A stretch of DNA of 35,645 bases, taken from Saccharothrix coeruleofusca (GTDB taxonomy: Bacteria > Actinomycetota > Actinomycetes > Mycobacteriales > Pseudonocardiaceae). This document shows positions 14,736 to 22,948 of this stretch, piece by piece. The position numbers and the translations under genes were made by a program. The notes beneath the pieces are model-generated. The model was not told the DNA's origin, did not search any database, and was given only the letters and a program-made list of their open reading frames with translations. The first letter of the stretch is position 1. Every line of letters starts with the position of its first letter. The stretch is from NCBI RefSeq assembly GCF_014648515.1, contig NZ_BMRG01000010.1, forward strand, positions 68,098 through 103,742, read 5' to 3'.

Positions 14736-15425
14736 GTGGACGAGGTACGGGGTTGGTCACGGCTGCACGGGCACGACGTGTCCGGCAACCGCCTGGCGGT
14801 GGGGTGGATCAGACTCGTCCACGTGCTGGCGAAGGGGCTGCTGCGGGTGCCGCCCGACGCGCTGTCGGCGGCGGGCGTGGTGATCGCCGCGGGCGCGGTG
14901 GGCGTGGCGGCGGCGGGTGGGCGGTGGGCGCTGCTCGCGTGCGCGCTGGTGGTGCTGTCGGGGCTGCTCGACGGCGTGGACGGGGCGGTGGCCCTGCGCA
15001 CCGGCCGCGCCCGCCCGCTGGGTGCGGTGGTGGACGCGGTGGCCGACCGGCTCGGCGACGTGTGCCTGGTGCTGCTGCTGGTGGTGCTGGGCGGGCCGGG
15101 GTGGCTCGCGGCCGCGGTGGGCGGGTCGCTGTTCCTGCACGAGTACGCCCGCGCCCGCGCTCAGGGCGCGGGGATGACCGGCGCGGGGGCGATCACCGTG
15201 GCCGAGCGCCCGACGCGCGTGGTGATCGCGGCGGTGGCGTGCCTGGGCGCGGGGCTGTGGACCGGCGGCACGCCGTGGACGGGCTGGTCGTGGGGGGCCG
15301 TGTGCCTGGTGCTGTGGGCGGTGGTGGCCGTGGCGGGCGGCGCGCACCTGGCCGTCGCGCTGCGCCGGGAGCTGCGCGACCGCGCCGCGCCGGAACTCGC
15401 GCCGAACCTCACGCAGGGCCGATGA
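14736..15425 (+). CDS. CDP-alcohol phosphatidyltransferase family protein
   Basis: 229 residues. The family motif is visible as LDGVDGAVALRTGRARPLG followed by AVVDAVADR (DxxDGxxA...G...D...D), within a protein of about six membrane helices. Enzymes of this type transfer a phosphatidyl or related group from a CDP-linked donor to an alcohol during phospholipid synthesis; the acceptor is not predictable. GTG at 14736 follows a GGTGGTG stretch; TACGGT 6 nt upstream could be a -10 box of a leaderless transcript. Its 3' end overlaps the convergent carotenoid desaturase gene by 17 bp. Confidence 0.85.
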   Translation: MDEVRGWSRLHGHDVSGNRLAVGWIRLVHVLAKGLLRVPPDALSAAGVVIAAGAVGVAAAGGRWALLACALVVLSGLLDGVDGAVALRTGRARPLGAVVDAVADRLGDVCLVLLLVVLGGPGWLAAAVGGSLFLHEYARARAQGAGMTGAGAITVAERPTRVVIAAVACLGAGLWTGGTPWTGWSWGAVCLVLWAVVAVAGGAHLAVALRRELRDRAAPELAPNLTQGR

Positions 15426-16869
15426 GGTCCGCGGCGATCTTGGCGGACATGGCCACCAGCGGCAGCCCGCCGCCGGGGTGGGCGGAGCCGCCGACCAGGT
15501 AGAGGCCGGGCACGGGGCTGCGGTTGGCCGGGCGCAGCAGCGCGGCGCGCGCCCCGTTGGACGACGAGCCGTACAGCGCGCCGCCGACCGATCCGGTGTC
15601 GCGCTCCCAGTCGGCCGGAGTGCGGACCTCGCGCCACAGCAGCCGGTCGCGCACGTCGTGCCCGCGTTCGGCGAGCACGTCCAGCACGCGGTCGGCGTAC
15701 CCCTCGGCGACTCCGGGCGCGGTCCAGTCCACCTGGCCCTGGCGCGGGGCGTTGACCAGCACGAACCACGCCTCGTGCCCCTCCGGTGCGACGGTCGGGT
15801 CGTCCGGGGAGCACACGTAGACCGTCGGGTCGGGCACCGGTCGCGGGTCCGGGCCGAACAGGGCGTCGAACTCGGCGTCGTAGTCGGCGGGGAACAGCAC
15901 GCGGTGGTGGTAGGGGCGCGGCGAACGCCCGCGCAGCGCCAGCAGCAGCACGAACCCGGACAGGGACGGCACCGCGCGGGCCAGCGCGCGGCGGGGCGCG
16001 CGGGCCCGGCGGTCGGTGAGCAGGTGGCCGTAGAGGTGCCGCGCGTCCGCGTCGGAGACCACGACGTCGGCGGGCACCACCGCGCCGCCCGCCAGGGTCA
16101 CCCCGCCGCCCGCCGCGCGCACCGCCGTGACGCGGGCCCCGAATTCGAAGCGCACCCCGAGCCCCCGGCAGTGCGCGAACAGCGCGTCGCCGAGCCTGCG
16201 CAGGCCGCCGCGCACGTACCAGCCGCCGTAGCGCTGCTCGACGTAGGGCACGACGGTCATCAGGCCGGGCAGGCGGCGCGGGTCCGAGCCGCTGTAGGTG
16301 GCGTAGCGGTCCAGCAGCATCCGGGCGCGCGGGTCGGACAGCCGCCTGCCCACCGCGCGCAGGGTCCGCCACGGCGCCAGCGCCCACAGGTCGCGCACGC
16401 TCGCCGAGCGCCGCACCAGGTCGCCCACCCCGTTGAGCGGGCGCTGCAGCACGGACTCGCCCACCAGCTCCCACAGCCGGGCGGCGTCGGCCATCAGCTC
16501 CGCCCACTCCCGTCCTGCGCCCGCGCCGAACGCCGCCTCCAGCGCGCCGGGCACGGCGGCCGGGTCGTGCGGGAGGTCCACTTCGGACCCGTCGGCGAAC
16601 CGGTAGTGGCAGGTGGGCTCCACCGGCACGACCTCGACCGCCGCGTCCAGGTCGCCGCCGGTCTCGGCGAACAGGTCGCGGTAGACCCGCGGCAGGGTCA
16701 GCAGCGACGGCCCGGTGTCGAACGCGAACCCGTCGCGCCGCAGCTCGCCGAGCTTGCCGCCGTACGTGCCGGACTGCTCCAGCACGGTCACCCGGTGCTC
16801 GGTGGCGGCCAGGCGCGCGGCGGCGGCCAGCCCGCCCATGCCCGCGCCGACCACGACGACCCGCGCCAT
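15409..16869 (-). CDS. CrtI/CrtD-family carotenoid desaturase
   Basis: 486 residues. The FAD loop VVVVGAGMGGLAAAARLA starts at residue 4, TVLEQ and GGKLGELRRDGFAFDTGPSLLTLP follow, and the C-terminus has LYLVGGSAHPGGGLPLVAMSAKIAADL, all typical of phytoene desaturase-like enzymes. It could be a phytoene desaturase (CrtI) or a carotenoid 3,4-desaturase (CrtD); the neighbouring CruF-like hydratase and glycosyltransferase make a CrtD role possible. ATG at 16869 shares one base with the stop of the upstream glycosyltransferase gene (TGATG), so they are translationally coupled. It is the last gene of a three-gene operon. Confidence 0.88.
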   Translation of the reverse strand: MARVVVVGAGMGGLAAAARLAATEHRVTVLEQSGTYGGKLGELRRDGFAFDTGPSLLTLPRVYRDLFAETGGDLDAAVEVVPVEPTCHYRFADGSEVDLPHDPAAVPGALEAAFGAGAGREWAELMADAARLWELVGESVLQRPLNGVGDLVRRSASVRDLWALAPWRTLRAVGRRLSDPRARMLLDRYATYSGSDPRRLPGLMTVVPYVEQRYGGWYVRGGLRRLGDALFAHCRGLGVRFEFGARVTAVRAAGGGVTLAGGAVVPADVVVSDADARHLYGHLLTDRRARAPRRALARAVPSLSGFVLLLALRGRSPRPYHHRVLFPADYDAEFDALFGPDPRPVPDPTVYVCSPDDPTVAPEGHEAWFVLVNAPRQGQVDWTAPGVAEGYADRVLDVLAERGHDVRDRLLWREVRTPADWERDTGSVGGALYGSSSNGARAALLRPANRSPVPGLYLVGGSAHPGGGLPLVAMSAKIAADLIGPA

Positions 16870-17987
16870 CAGCGGCTCCCGTGCAGCGGTCGGCCCTTCC
16901 AGGTCAGCGTCCCCGCGCGGCGGGCCCGCCACGAGCGCGCCAGCAGGCGCAGCAGCACGCCGACCGACACCGGGTGCGCCAGCGCGTCCGGCCACGCCCG
17001 GCCACCGGTGCGCCGAGCCGTCACCGCGCGCCCCAGCACCGCCGCCGCGTACCCCAGCAGCCCCACCCGCGACCCGGTCAGCGCGGCCACCGGCGGCAGC
17101 ACGAACACCCACCCCAGCAGGACGGCGAGCAGCACCGCGTTCAGCGGGCTGCCGGTGGCCGCCCACAGCGACTTCTCGTAGCCCGCCGCGACCTCCGCCC
17201 ACCCCCGGTACATGCGGCACCGCGCCACGCCCGACCCGTCGGCCACCGCCCCGCGCGCACCGGACCGCTTCACCGCCCGCATGAGCGCGATGTCGTCCAG
17301 CACGGCGTCGGCCACCGCCTCGAACCCGCCGCAGCGCCGCAGGGCGTCCGCGTCCACGGCGAAGAACTGGCCGTTGGCCGCGCTCAGCGACTCGCGCGGG
17401 GACCGCTCGGCCAGCCGCAGCGGCAGGAACACCAGCCACGACCACTGCAGCAGCGGCTGCACCAGGCGCGTCGCCGCGTCGTCGGCCAGTTGGCGCGGGA
17501 ACGGCGACACCGCGTCCAACCCCGCCGACCGCAGCAGGTGGACGGTGGCCGCCACCGCGTGCGGCTCCAGCACCACGTCCGCGTCCACGCACACCAGCAC
17601 CCGCCCGCGCGCCTCGGCGGCCAGCCGCGCGCACGCGCCGGGTTTGCCGGGCAGGCCGTCCGGGGGAGGGGAGCCGGTGATCAGCCGCACCCTCGGGTCA
17701 CCCGCCGCCACGGCGCGCACCACGTCGGCGGTGCCGTCGGTCGACCCGTCGTCGCAGACCAGCACCTCCAGGTCGGGCACGCCCCGCTGCGCCAGCAGCG
17801 ACCGCAGCGTCGGCGTGACGCGGTGCGCCTCGTTCCTGGCGGGCACCAGCACCGACACCGGTTCCGCGCACGGCGGCGGGTCGGCGGGTGGCGTGCGCAC
17901 CAGCCGGGCGTTGACCAGCGCGTGCGCCGTGCCCAGCGCGGCGGTCGCCGACCCGCCCGCGACCAGCGCCCCCAGCAGCCGCCTCAC
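16869..17987 (-). CDS. GT2 glycosyltransferase, CruG/CrtQ-like, in carotenoid operon
   Basis: 372 residues, GT-A fold. An N-terminal hydrophobic segment (about 5-25) is followed by PVSVLVPARNE (43-53), LVCDDGSTDGTADVV (77-90), VDADV with the DxD at 135-137, and a probable acid/base region DDIALMRAVKRSG (231-243). C-terminal membrane helices lie after residue 282. Proteins of this type glycosylate hydroxylated carotenoids (CruG, CrtQ). GTG at 17987 overlaps the CruF stop by 4 nt, and its own stop overlaps the desaturase start, so all three are coupled. The sugar donor cannot be told. Confidence 0.85.
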   Translation of the reverse strand: MRRLLGALVAGGSATAALGTAHALVNARLVRTPPADPPPCAEPVSVLVPARNEAHRVTPTLRSLLAQRGVPDLEVLVCDDGSTDGTADVVRAVAAGDPRVRLITGSPPPDGLPGKPGACARLAAEARGRVLVCVDADVVLEPHAVAATVHLLRSAGLDAVSPFPRQLADDAATRLVQPLLQWSWLVFLPLRLAERSPRESLSAANGQFFAVDADALRRCGGFEAVADAVLDDIALMRAVKRSGARGAVADGSGVARCRMYRGWAEVAAGYEKSLWAATGSPLNAVLLAVLLGWVFVLPPVAALTGSRVGLLGYAAAVLGRAVTARRTGGRAWPDALAHPVSVGVLLRLLARSWRARRAGTLTWKGRPLHGSR

Positions 17988-18784
17988 CGGTGCGTCCGCC
18001 ACAGCGCGACCGCGAACGGCACCGCGACCGCGCCCATCAGCAGCCCGCCGACCAGCGACGAGCCGGGCCGGTCGAAGAACGCCGCGTGCGCCCACACCGA
18101 CGAGCCGTAGGTCCACAGGTACAGCGCGGGCGCGGGGCCGCGACGCGGGTCCACGCCGGGGTCGTGGTCCAGCAGCGCGTGCAGCGCGCCGGTGATCAGC
18201 GCGGCGACCAGCAGCCAGCCCGCGAAGTTGGTCAGCGGGACGCCCGCCACGCCGGGCAGCGCGGGCGTCGGGTGCGCCCACGTCCAGTGGCCCGCGTCGA
18301 CCATCTGCGGGTCCAGGAACACGTCCCACGACGCCAGCGCCCACGTCGCGACCGGGACCACCGCCCGGCCCCCGCCCGGCAGCCGGTTCCCCAGCGCCCG
18401 TCCCACCAGCAACGACGGCCAGGCCATCATGATCCACGCCATCGGCACCACCACCGGCACGCCCAGCAGCTGCGCGCCCAGCGCGTCGGTGTAGGCGTAC
18501 TCGCCGAACGGGAACCCGGTGCGCACGCCCACCGCCTCGGCCAGCAGCCCGCCGCCACCGGCGACCAGGACCAGCAGCCCGGCCGCGCGAGCGCCCGCGC
18601 GGCGGGCCGCGTCGAGCACCGAGGCCGCGCAGAACAGCGCGACCGAGAGCACCGTGGTGAAGATCCGGTCGGCGGGGTCGGTCATCGAGTAGACGATCTG
18701 GGTGAGCACCACGCCGAGCGCGAGGACCCAGGCGGCGGCCGGGACCGCGCGGGTGGGAACGCGGAGGACCTGGCGCGTCGACAT
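17984..18784 (-). CDS. cruF: CruF-like carotenoid 1,2-hydratase
   Basis: 266 residues, about seven to eight membrane helices. Signatures of the DUF422/CruF family are FPFGEYAYTD (91-100), LGVPVVVPMAWIMM (107-120), WDVFLDPQMVDAGHWTW (153-169) and PLTNFAGWL (183-191). CruF adds water to the psi-end of carotenoids such as gamma-carotene, creating the tertiary hydroxyl that glycosyltransferases use. ATG at 18784 is chosen; an in-frame TTG at 18793 is possible. TAGGGT about 8 nt upstream suggests a short or absent leader. It is the first gene of the carotenoid operon and diverges from crtU across 95 bp. Confidence 0.87.
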   Translation of the reverse strand: MSTRQVLRVPTRAVPAAAWVLALGVVLTQIVYSMTDPADRIFTTVLSVALFCAASVLDAARRAGARAAGLLVLVAGGGGLLAEAVGVRTGFPFGEYAYTDALGAQLLGVPVVVPMAWIMMAWPSLLVGRALGNRLPGGGRAVVPVATWALASWDVFLDPQMVDAGHWTWAHPTPALPGVAGVPLTNFAGWLLVAALITGALHALLDHDPGVDPRRGPAPALYLWTYGSSVWAHAAFFDRPGSSLVGGLLMGAVAVPFAVALWRTHR

Positions 18785-18879
18785 GTCACGCAACCCTAGC
18801 GGCGCTCACCCGATCGGACCGGATGAGCGGGTCGCGCTCCACCGGGCGAGGGCGGTGCGGCGGTGCCAGGATCGCTGAC

Positions 18880-20451
18880 ATGACCACCACCCCCGGCCTG
18901 CCCCTGTTCCTGCTCACCGGCAGGCAGGGCCCGCCGTCGGGTCGCGACCGCCGCGCGCGCCTGCTGCCAGGACGCCCCGGCCGGGCCCGCGCCGAGAGCG
19001 GGCGCGAGCCGCGCGTCGCCGTCGTCGGCGGCGGCATCGCCGGGGTGGCCGCGGCGGTCGCGCTGGCCGAGCGCGGCGTGCGGGTGGTGCTGCACGAGCG
19101 GCACGACGAGCTGGGCGGCCGGGTGCGCGGGTGGACCACCCGCACCGGGGAGACGATGACGCGCGGCTTCCACGCCTTCTTCCGGCAGTACTACAACCTG
19201 CGGGCCCTGCTGCGCCGCGCCGATCCGGACCTGGCCCGGCTGCGGCCGGTGGCCGACTACCCGCTGCTGCACGCCAACGGCACGCGGGAGAGCTTCGCGC
19301 GGCTGCCGCTGACCCCGCCGTGGAACGTGGCCGGGTTCGTGCTGCGCAGCGAGACGTTCACGCTGCGGGACCTGGCGCGGATGGACACCCGCGCGGCCAC
19401 CGCGCTGTTCGACGTGTCGCTGCCGCGCACCTACGTCGAGCTCGACGACGTGGACGCGGACGGGTTCCTGCGCGGCATCCGCTTCCCCGACGCGGCCCGG
19501 CACCTGGCGTTCGAGGTGTTCTCGCGCAGCTTCTTCGCCCACCCGTCGAAGCTGTCGGCCGCCGAGCTGGTGACCATGTTCCACATCTACTTCCTGGGCT
19601 CCAGCGAGGGCCTGCTGTTCGACGTGCCGCGCGATTCGTACCCGGCGGCGATCTGGGAGCCGATGCGCGAGCACCTGGCGGCGCTGGGCGTGGAGGTGCG
19701 CACCGGCAGCGCGGTCGAGCGGGTGACCCGCCGCGCCGAGGGCTACCGGGTGGTGGCGGGCGGCGCGGAGGACGTGGACGCGGTCGTGCTCGCGGTGGAC
19801 GTCAACGGCCTGCGCGCCCTGGTCGAGGCCTCACCGGAACTGGCCACCCCGCAGTGGCGCGCGCGAGTGGCGGGCCTGCGCACCACCCCGCCGTTCCTGG
19901 TGAGCAGGCTGTGGCTGGACCGCCCCGCCCGGCCCGACCGCGCCCCGTTCCTGGGCACCAGCGGCTTCGGGCGGCTGGACAACGTCAGCGTGCTCGACCA
20001 CTTCGAGGACCAGGCGCGCGCCTACCGCGACCGCACCGGCGGCTCCGTCGTGGAGCTGCACGCCTACGCCCTGGACGAGGACTGCGACCAGGACGAGGTG
20101 GTGGCCACCCTGGTGCGCGAGCTGGAGGCGGTCTACCCGGAGCTGTCCGGCGCGCGGGTGCGCCAGGAGGAGCACGTCCTGTCCGCCGACTGCCCCCTGT
20201 TCGCCCCCGGCTCGTTCACCACCCGCCCCACCGTCGCCACCCCCGACCCGACCCTGGTGGTCGCGGGCGACCTGGCCAGGGTGGACCTGCCCGTCGCGCT
20301 GATGGAGCGCGCCGCCACCACCGGTTTCCTCGCCGCCAACAGCCTGCTCGGCCACTGGGGCCTGCGCGGCCACGACCTGTGGACGGTGCCCAACCGCGGT
20401 CGCTCCGTCCTGCTGCGCCGCGCCGCGACCAGGATCAGGGCGCGGGCCTGA
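18880..20451 (+). CDS. crtU: CrtU-like carotenoid desaturase/methyltransferase (aromatic ring formation)
   Basis: 523 residues. A 44-residue Arg-rich leader precedes the FAD loop VAVVGGGIAGVAAAVALAE (46-64). RGFHAFFRQYYNLRALLRR (95-113) is characteristic of CrtU/CruE, which turn beta-ionone rings into aromatic phi-rings (isorenieratene or chlorobactene). The C-terminus has the second FAD region VAGDLARVDLPVALMERAATTGFLAAN. ATG at 18880 follows CAGGA. The gene diverges from the cruF operon and converges, 7 bp apart, with a di-heme membrane gene. No cyclase (crtY), crtB or crtE is in the window, so the pathway must be completed elsewhere. Confidence 0.85.
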   Translation: MTTTPGLPLFLLTGRQGPPSGRDRRARLLPGRPGRARAESGREPRVAVVGGGIAGVAAAVALAERGVRVVLHERHDELGGRVRGWTTRTGETMTRGFHAFFRQYYNLRALLRRADPDLARLRPVADYPLLHANGTRESFARLPLTPPWNVAGFVLRSETFTLRDLARMDTRAATALFDVSLPRTYVELDDVDADGFLRGIRFPDAARHLAFEVFSRSFFAHPSKLSAAELVTMFHIYFLGSSEGLLFDVPRDSYPAAIWEPMREHLAALGVEVRTGSAVERVTRRAEGYRVVAGGAEDVDAVVLAVDVNGLRALVEASPELATPQWRARVAGLRTTPPFLVSRLWLDRPARPDRAPFLGTSGFGRLDNVSVLDHFEDQARAYRDRTGGSVVELHAYALDEDCDQDEVVATLVRELEAVYPELSGARVRQEEHVLSADCPLFAPGSFTTRPTVATPDPTLVVAGDLARVDLPVALMERAATTGFLAANSLLGHWGLRGHDLWTVPNRGRSVLLRRAATRIRARA

Positions 20452-20457
20452 GGCGCG

Positions 20458-21483
20458 TCAGCGGACCGGCGAACCCCGCTCGGCGCGCCGGACCAGGGCG
20501 ACCGCCACGACCACCGCCACGGTGAAGACCGCGAACCCGAGCCACACCATCCACGGCAGCACCGACAGACCCGCGCTGTGGTGCGCGCCGGGGGTGCGTC
20601 CGCCGTCCCGGCCGCTGACCACCACGGCGACCAGCGCGCCGATCGCGCCGACGACCGCCAGCAGCGCCACCGCCCGCCTGCCGGTCACCAGCACGCCCCT
20701 GGTCCGCCCGAGCCGCTCGGCGGGGCGCGCCGGGGCGAGCAGCCGGGCCAGCAGCAGCGCGGCGACCGGCAGCTGCAGGACCCACAGGGTGGTGCGGGGC
20801 CAGCCGTCGAACCAGACGTTCGTGCCGTACAGCAGGGTGTGCCAGACGCTGAGGACGTAGACGGCGATCACGAACCGGTGCAGCGCCCGCCACACCCGAG
20901 CGCCGGTGCGGGCGCGCAGGTAGTAGGCCAGCCCCAGCGGGATGGCGAGGTAGAACGCCAGCAGCCCGAGCAGGATCGCGACCCGGCCGGTGCCCGACTG
21001 GTACCCGCCGGGCACGAACACCTCGACGAACGCGGTGCCGAACCGGCCCGCCCAGTCCAGGCCGTGCTCGTTGGAGCGCACCAGTTCGGCGAAGAACCAG
21101 AAGGCGTGGGCGAACATCAGCCCGATCGTGGTCAGGCTGGTGGCGCGGTGCCACCGCTCGACGGCGACCGGTGACAGGCGCGACCACGCCGGTCGGGCGC
21201 TGGAGCGGACCAGCCCCAGCACGGTCGTCAGCCACGCCCACAGCAGCGCCGTCCAGCCGAACGCCTGGCACAGCCAGTACATCAGGTAGGTGTCGGCGTC
21301 GGCGAGGTACGGCATCACCGCGAGGGTCGCCGAAGTCCCGGACCGCACTCGCGCGTAGAGCCACGCGAAGATCGCCGCCGTGATCAGCAGCGCGGCCGTG
21401 GCGTCGAGCACGGCTGTTCGCAAGTCCGCCCGCAGCCCCGGCCCGCGCCGGGCGCTCTCGATCGTCGCCTCCACCTGGATCAT
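20458..21483 (-). CDS. Ferric-reductase-like di-heme transmembrane protein
   Basis: 341 residues, about eight membrane helices. H112/H126 (WHR and FAHAF) and H202/H215 (LHR and VWHTL) form two pairs at heme-ligand spacing, almost the same spacing as in the fusion protein at 3623-4450. There is no FAD, NAD or Fe-S domain, so electrons must come from a separate donor. ATG at 21483 has GGAGG 10 nt upstream; the open frame extends to 21573 but without better start signals. It follows a TetR gene and a DM13-domain gene on the same strand and may work with the DM13 protein in extracytoplasmic electron transfer (inference). Confidence 0.78.
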   Translation of the reverse strand: MIQVEATIESARRGPGLRADLRTAVLDATAALLITAAIFAWLYARVRSGTSATLAVMPYLADADTYLMYWLCQAFGWTALLWAWLTTVLGLVRSSARPAWSRLSPVAVERWHRATSLTTIGLMFAHAFWFFAELVRSNEHGLDWAGRFGTAFVEVFVPGGYQSGTGRVAILLGLLAFYLAIPLGLAYYLRARTGARVWRALHRFVIAVYVLSVWHTLLYGTNVWFDGWPRTTLWVLQLPVAALLLARLLAPARPAERLGRTRGVLVTGRRAVALLAVVGAIGALVAVVVSGRDGGRTPGAHHSAGLSVLPWMVWLGFAVFTVAVVVAVALVRRAERGSPVR

Positions 21484-21588
21484 CGTGCCGGCACCTCCGC
21501 GACCGGGATGACGCCGATGCGCCTCCTCGTCAGAGAGTCGGACGCGCGGGGTGGAAAGTTCCCGTGCGATCACGCGCCGGGGACCGGG

Positions 21589-22191
21589 TCAGCCCACCGG
21601 CCGCGCGTTCGCGGCGAACAGGTGGTCCAGGCAGAGGTCCAGCGCGACCTCCAGGTGCGTCGCGGAACCGGTGGAGAGCAGCACGCTGACGCCGCCCTGG
21701 ATGGCGGTGATCACGGCCGCGGCCGTGCGGTCGGCGTCGAGGTCCGGGCCGATCCCGCCCGCTGCCCGCGTGGCCTCGATGCCCGCCCGCACAGCCGCCT
21801 GCCACCGCCGGATCAGCTGCGTCGTGACGGCCTGGGCGGCCGGGCTGTACCGGCCCACGTCGGCGATCAGCACGCCCAGCGGGCAGTGCGGCCCCTGGTC
21901 GCGGCAGGTCTCGACGATGGCGTCGCGCCACGCCTCCCACGCCGTGCGCGAGTCGAGCTCGTGCAAGTACGGCTCCTGGTCCTGGAACACCCGCTCGGCC
22001 TCGAACTCGGTGACCGCGAGCAGCAGCTGCTCCCGGCCCTGGGGGAAGTAGTGGAACAGCTGGCTCTTGCCGGTGCCGCTGCGCCTGCACACGTCGTCGA
22101 GGGTGGTGGCGATCGTGCCGCGTTCGCGGATCTCGGCCGCGGCGGCCTCCACGATGCGCAGACGGGTGGCGGCGCCCTTGGGGGTGGTCAC
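21589..22191 (-). CDS. TetR-family regulator (LmrA/YxaF-type C-terminal domain)
   Basis: 200 residues. The N-terminal helix-turn-helix includes TTLDDVCRRSGTGKSQLFHYF; the C-terminal domain has HCPLGVLIADVGRY, seen in LmrA/YxaF-type TetR regulators. The GTG at 22191 (VTTPKGAATR) is chosen over upstream starts because the protein family begins there. TACAGT lies about 7 nt before it, so the message may be leaderless. The dyad TGTAC-N6-GTACA at 22201-22216 sits directly upstream and is probably its own operator. It may also control the di-heme gene downstream. Confidence 0.87.
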   Translation of the reverse strand: MTTPKGAATRLRIVEAAAAEIRERGTIATTLDDVCRRSGTGKSQLFHYFPQGREQLLLAVTEFEAERVFQDQEPYLHELDSRTAWEAWRDAIVETCRDQGPHCPLGVLIADVGRYSPAAQAVTTQLIRRWQAAVRAGIEATRAAGGIGPDLDADRTAAAVITAIQGGVSVLLSTGSATHLEVALDLCLDHLFAANARPVG

Positions 22192-22200
22192 ACCGCTAAC

Positions 22201-22216
22201 TGTACTCTTCGGTACA
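22201..22216. promoter_or_regulatory. TetR operator dyad
   Basis: TGTAC (22201-22205) and GTACA (22212-22216) form a perfect dyad with 6-bp spacing, 10 bp upstream of the TetR start codon, where it would block transcription. Binding by that TetR is inferred from position. Confidence 0.6.
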
Positions 22217-22273
22217 TTTTTCCGGTCTCGACGCGACGGGCAGCGCTGGTGGCGGGCGTCCCGGCGGAAGGGA

Positions 22274-22855
22274 TCACGCGGCGTTCTTGGCCAGTTCCGC
22301 GGCACCGAAGGAGACGTCGAAGCGGTCGCACCAGATGGTCACGCTGGAGTAGCGGTCGAGGTCGAGATCGGCGGGCAGTTCGTAGTTCTGGCTGCCCTTG
22401 TTGCCCTTGAGCTTCCCCGCGCTCACGTAGGCGCCGTCGTCGAACACGCCCCAGCCGTCCTTGCCCGGCTTGACCGGTGCGTCGGTGACCCAGACGTGGA
22501 GGTCGGGCCCGTTGCTGGTGCTGATGTCCTCCAAGCGCAGCACCAGCGCCCCGTCGGGCAGCCGCACGATCCGCACGGTGCCGCTGGTCTCGTGCTCGTG
22601 GCTGATCAGCGCGCCGGTCGCCAGCGTCCGGGGCTCGGACGGCGTCGGCGACACCGCCGAGCTCGGCGCGTCGGACGGGAGCTGGTCCTCCGCCTGCTGG
22701 GTCCGGCTCGGCAGGGCCAGGTCCTCGTGCACCGCCTCGTCCACCCAGAGCTTCCACGGCTGGAACCAGTACATCCCCGCGGCCAGCACGACGAGGCCGA
22801 CCGCCAGGACCCCGATCACCCAGGACCTCGCCCGCCCGCGCCGGGTCCAGTTCAT
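22274..22855 (-). CDS. Membrane-anchored DM13-domain protein
   Basis: 193 residues: a basic start (MNWTRRGRAR), one membrane helix (about 12-31), a Ser/Pro-rich linker (50-76), then an extracytoplasmic DM13 domain (about 78-190). DM13 features include GALISHEHETSGTVRI, DLHVWVTDA (118-126) and SSVTIWCDRFDVSFG with the conserved C176. DM13 is predicted to take part in electron transfer through this cysteine. ATG at 22855 follows GGGAGGACGG. It lies 82 bp ahead of the TetR gene and close to a di-heme membrane gene. Confidence 0.85.
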   Translation of the reverse strand: MNWTRRGRARSWVIGVLAVGLVVLAAGMYWFQPWKLWVDEAVHEDLALPSRTQQAEDQLPSDAPSSAVSPTPSEPRTLATGALISHEHETSGTVRIVRLPDGALVLRLEDISTSNGPDLHVWVTDAPVKPGKDGWGVFDDGAYVSAGKLKGNKGSQNYELPADLDLDRYSSVTIWCDRFDVSFGAAELAKNAA

Positions 22856-22948
22856 TCCGTCCTCCCGACAACCCGTTGTTCCCCCCGACATCCAACCGGA
22901 CGGCCGGTCGTGCGCGGCGGGATTGCCGGTTACCGAGTTCTTACGGGA

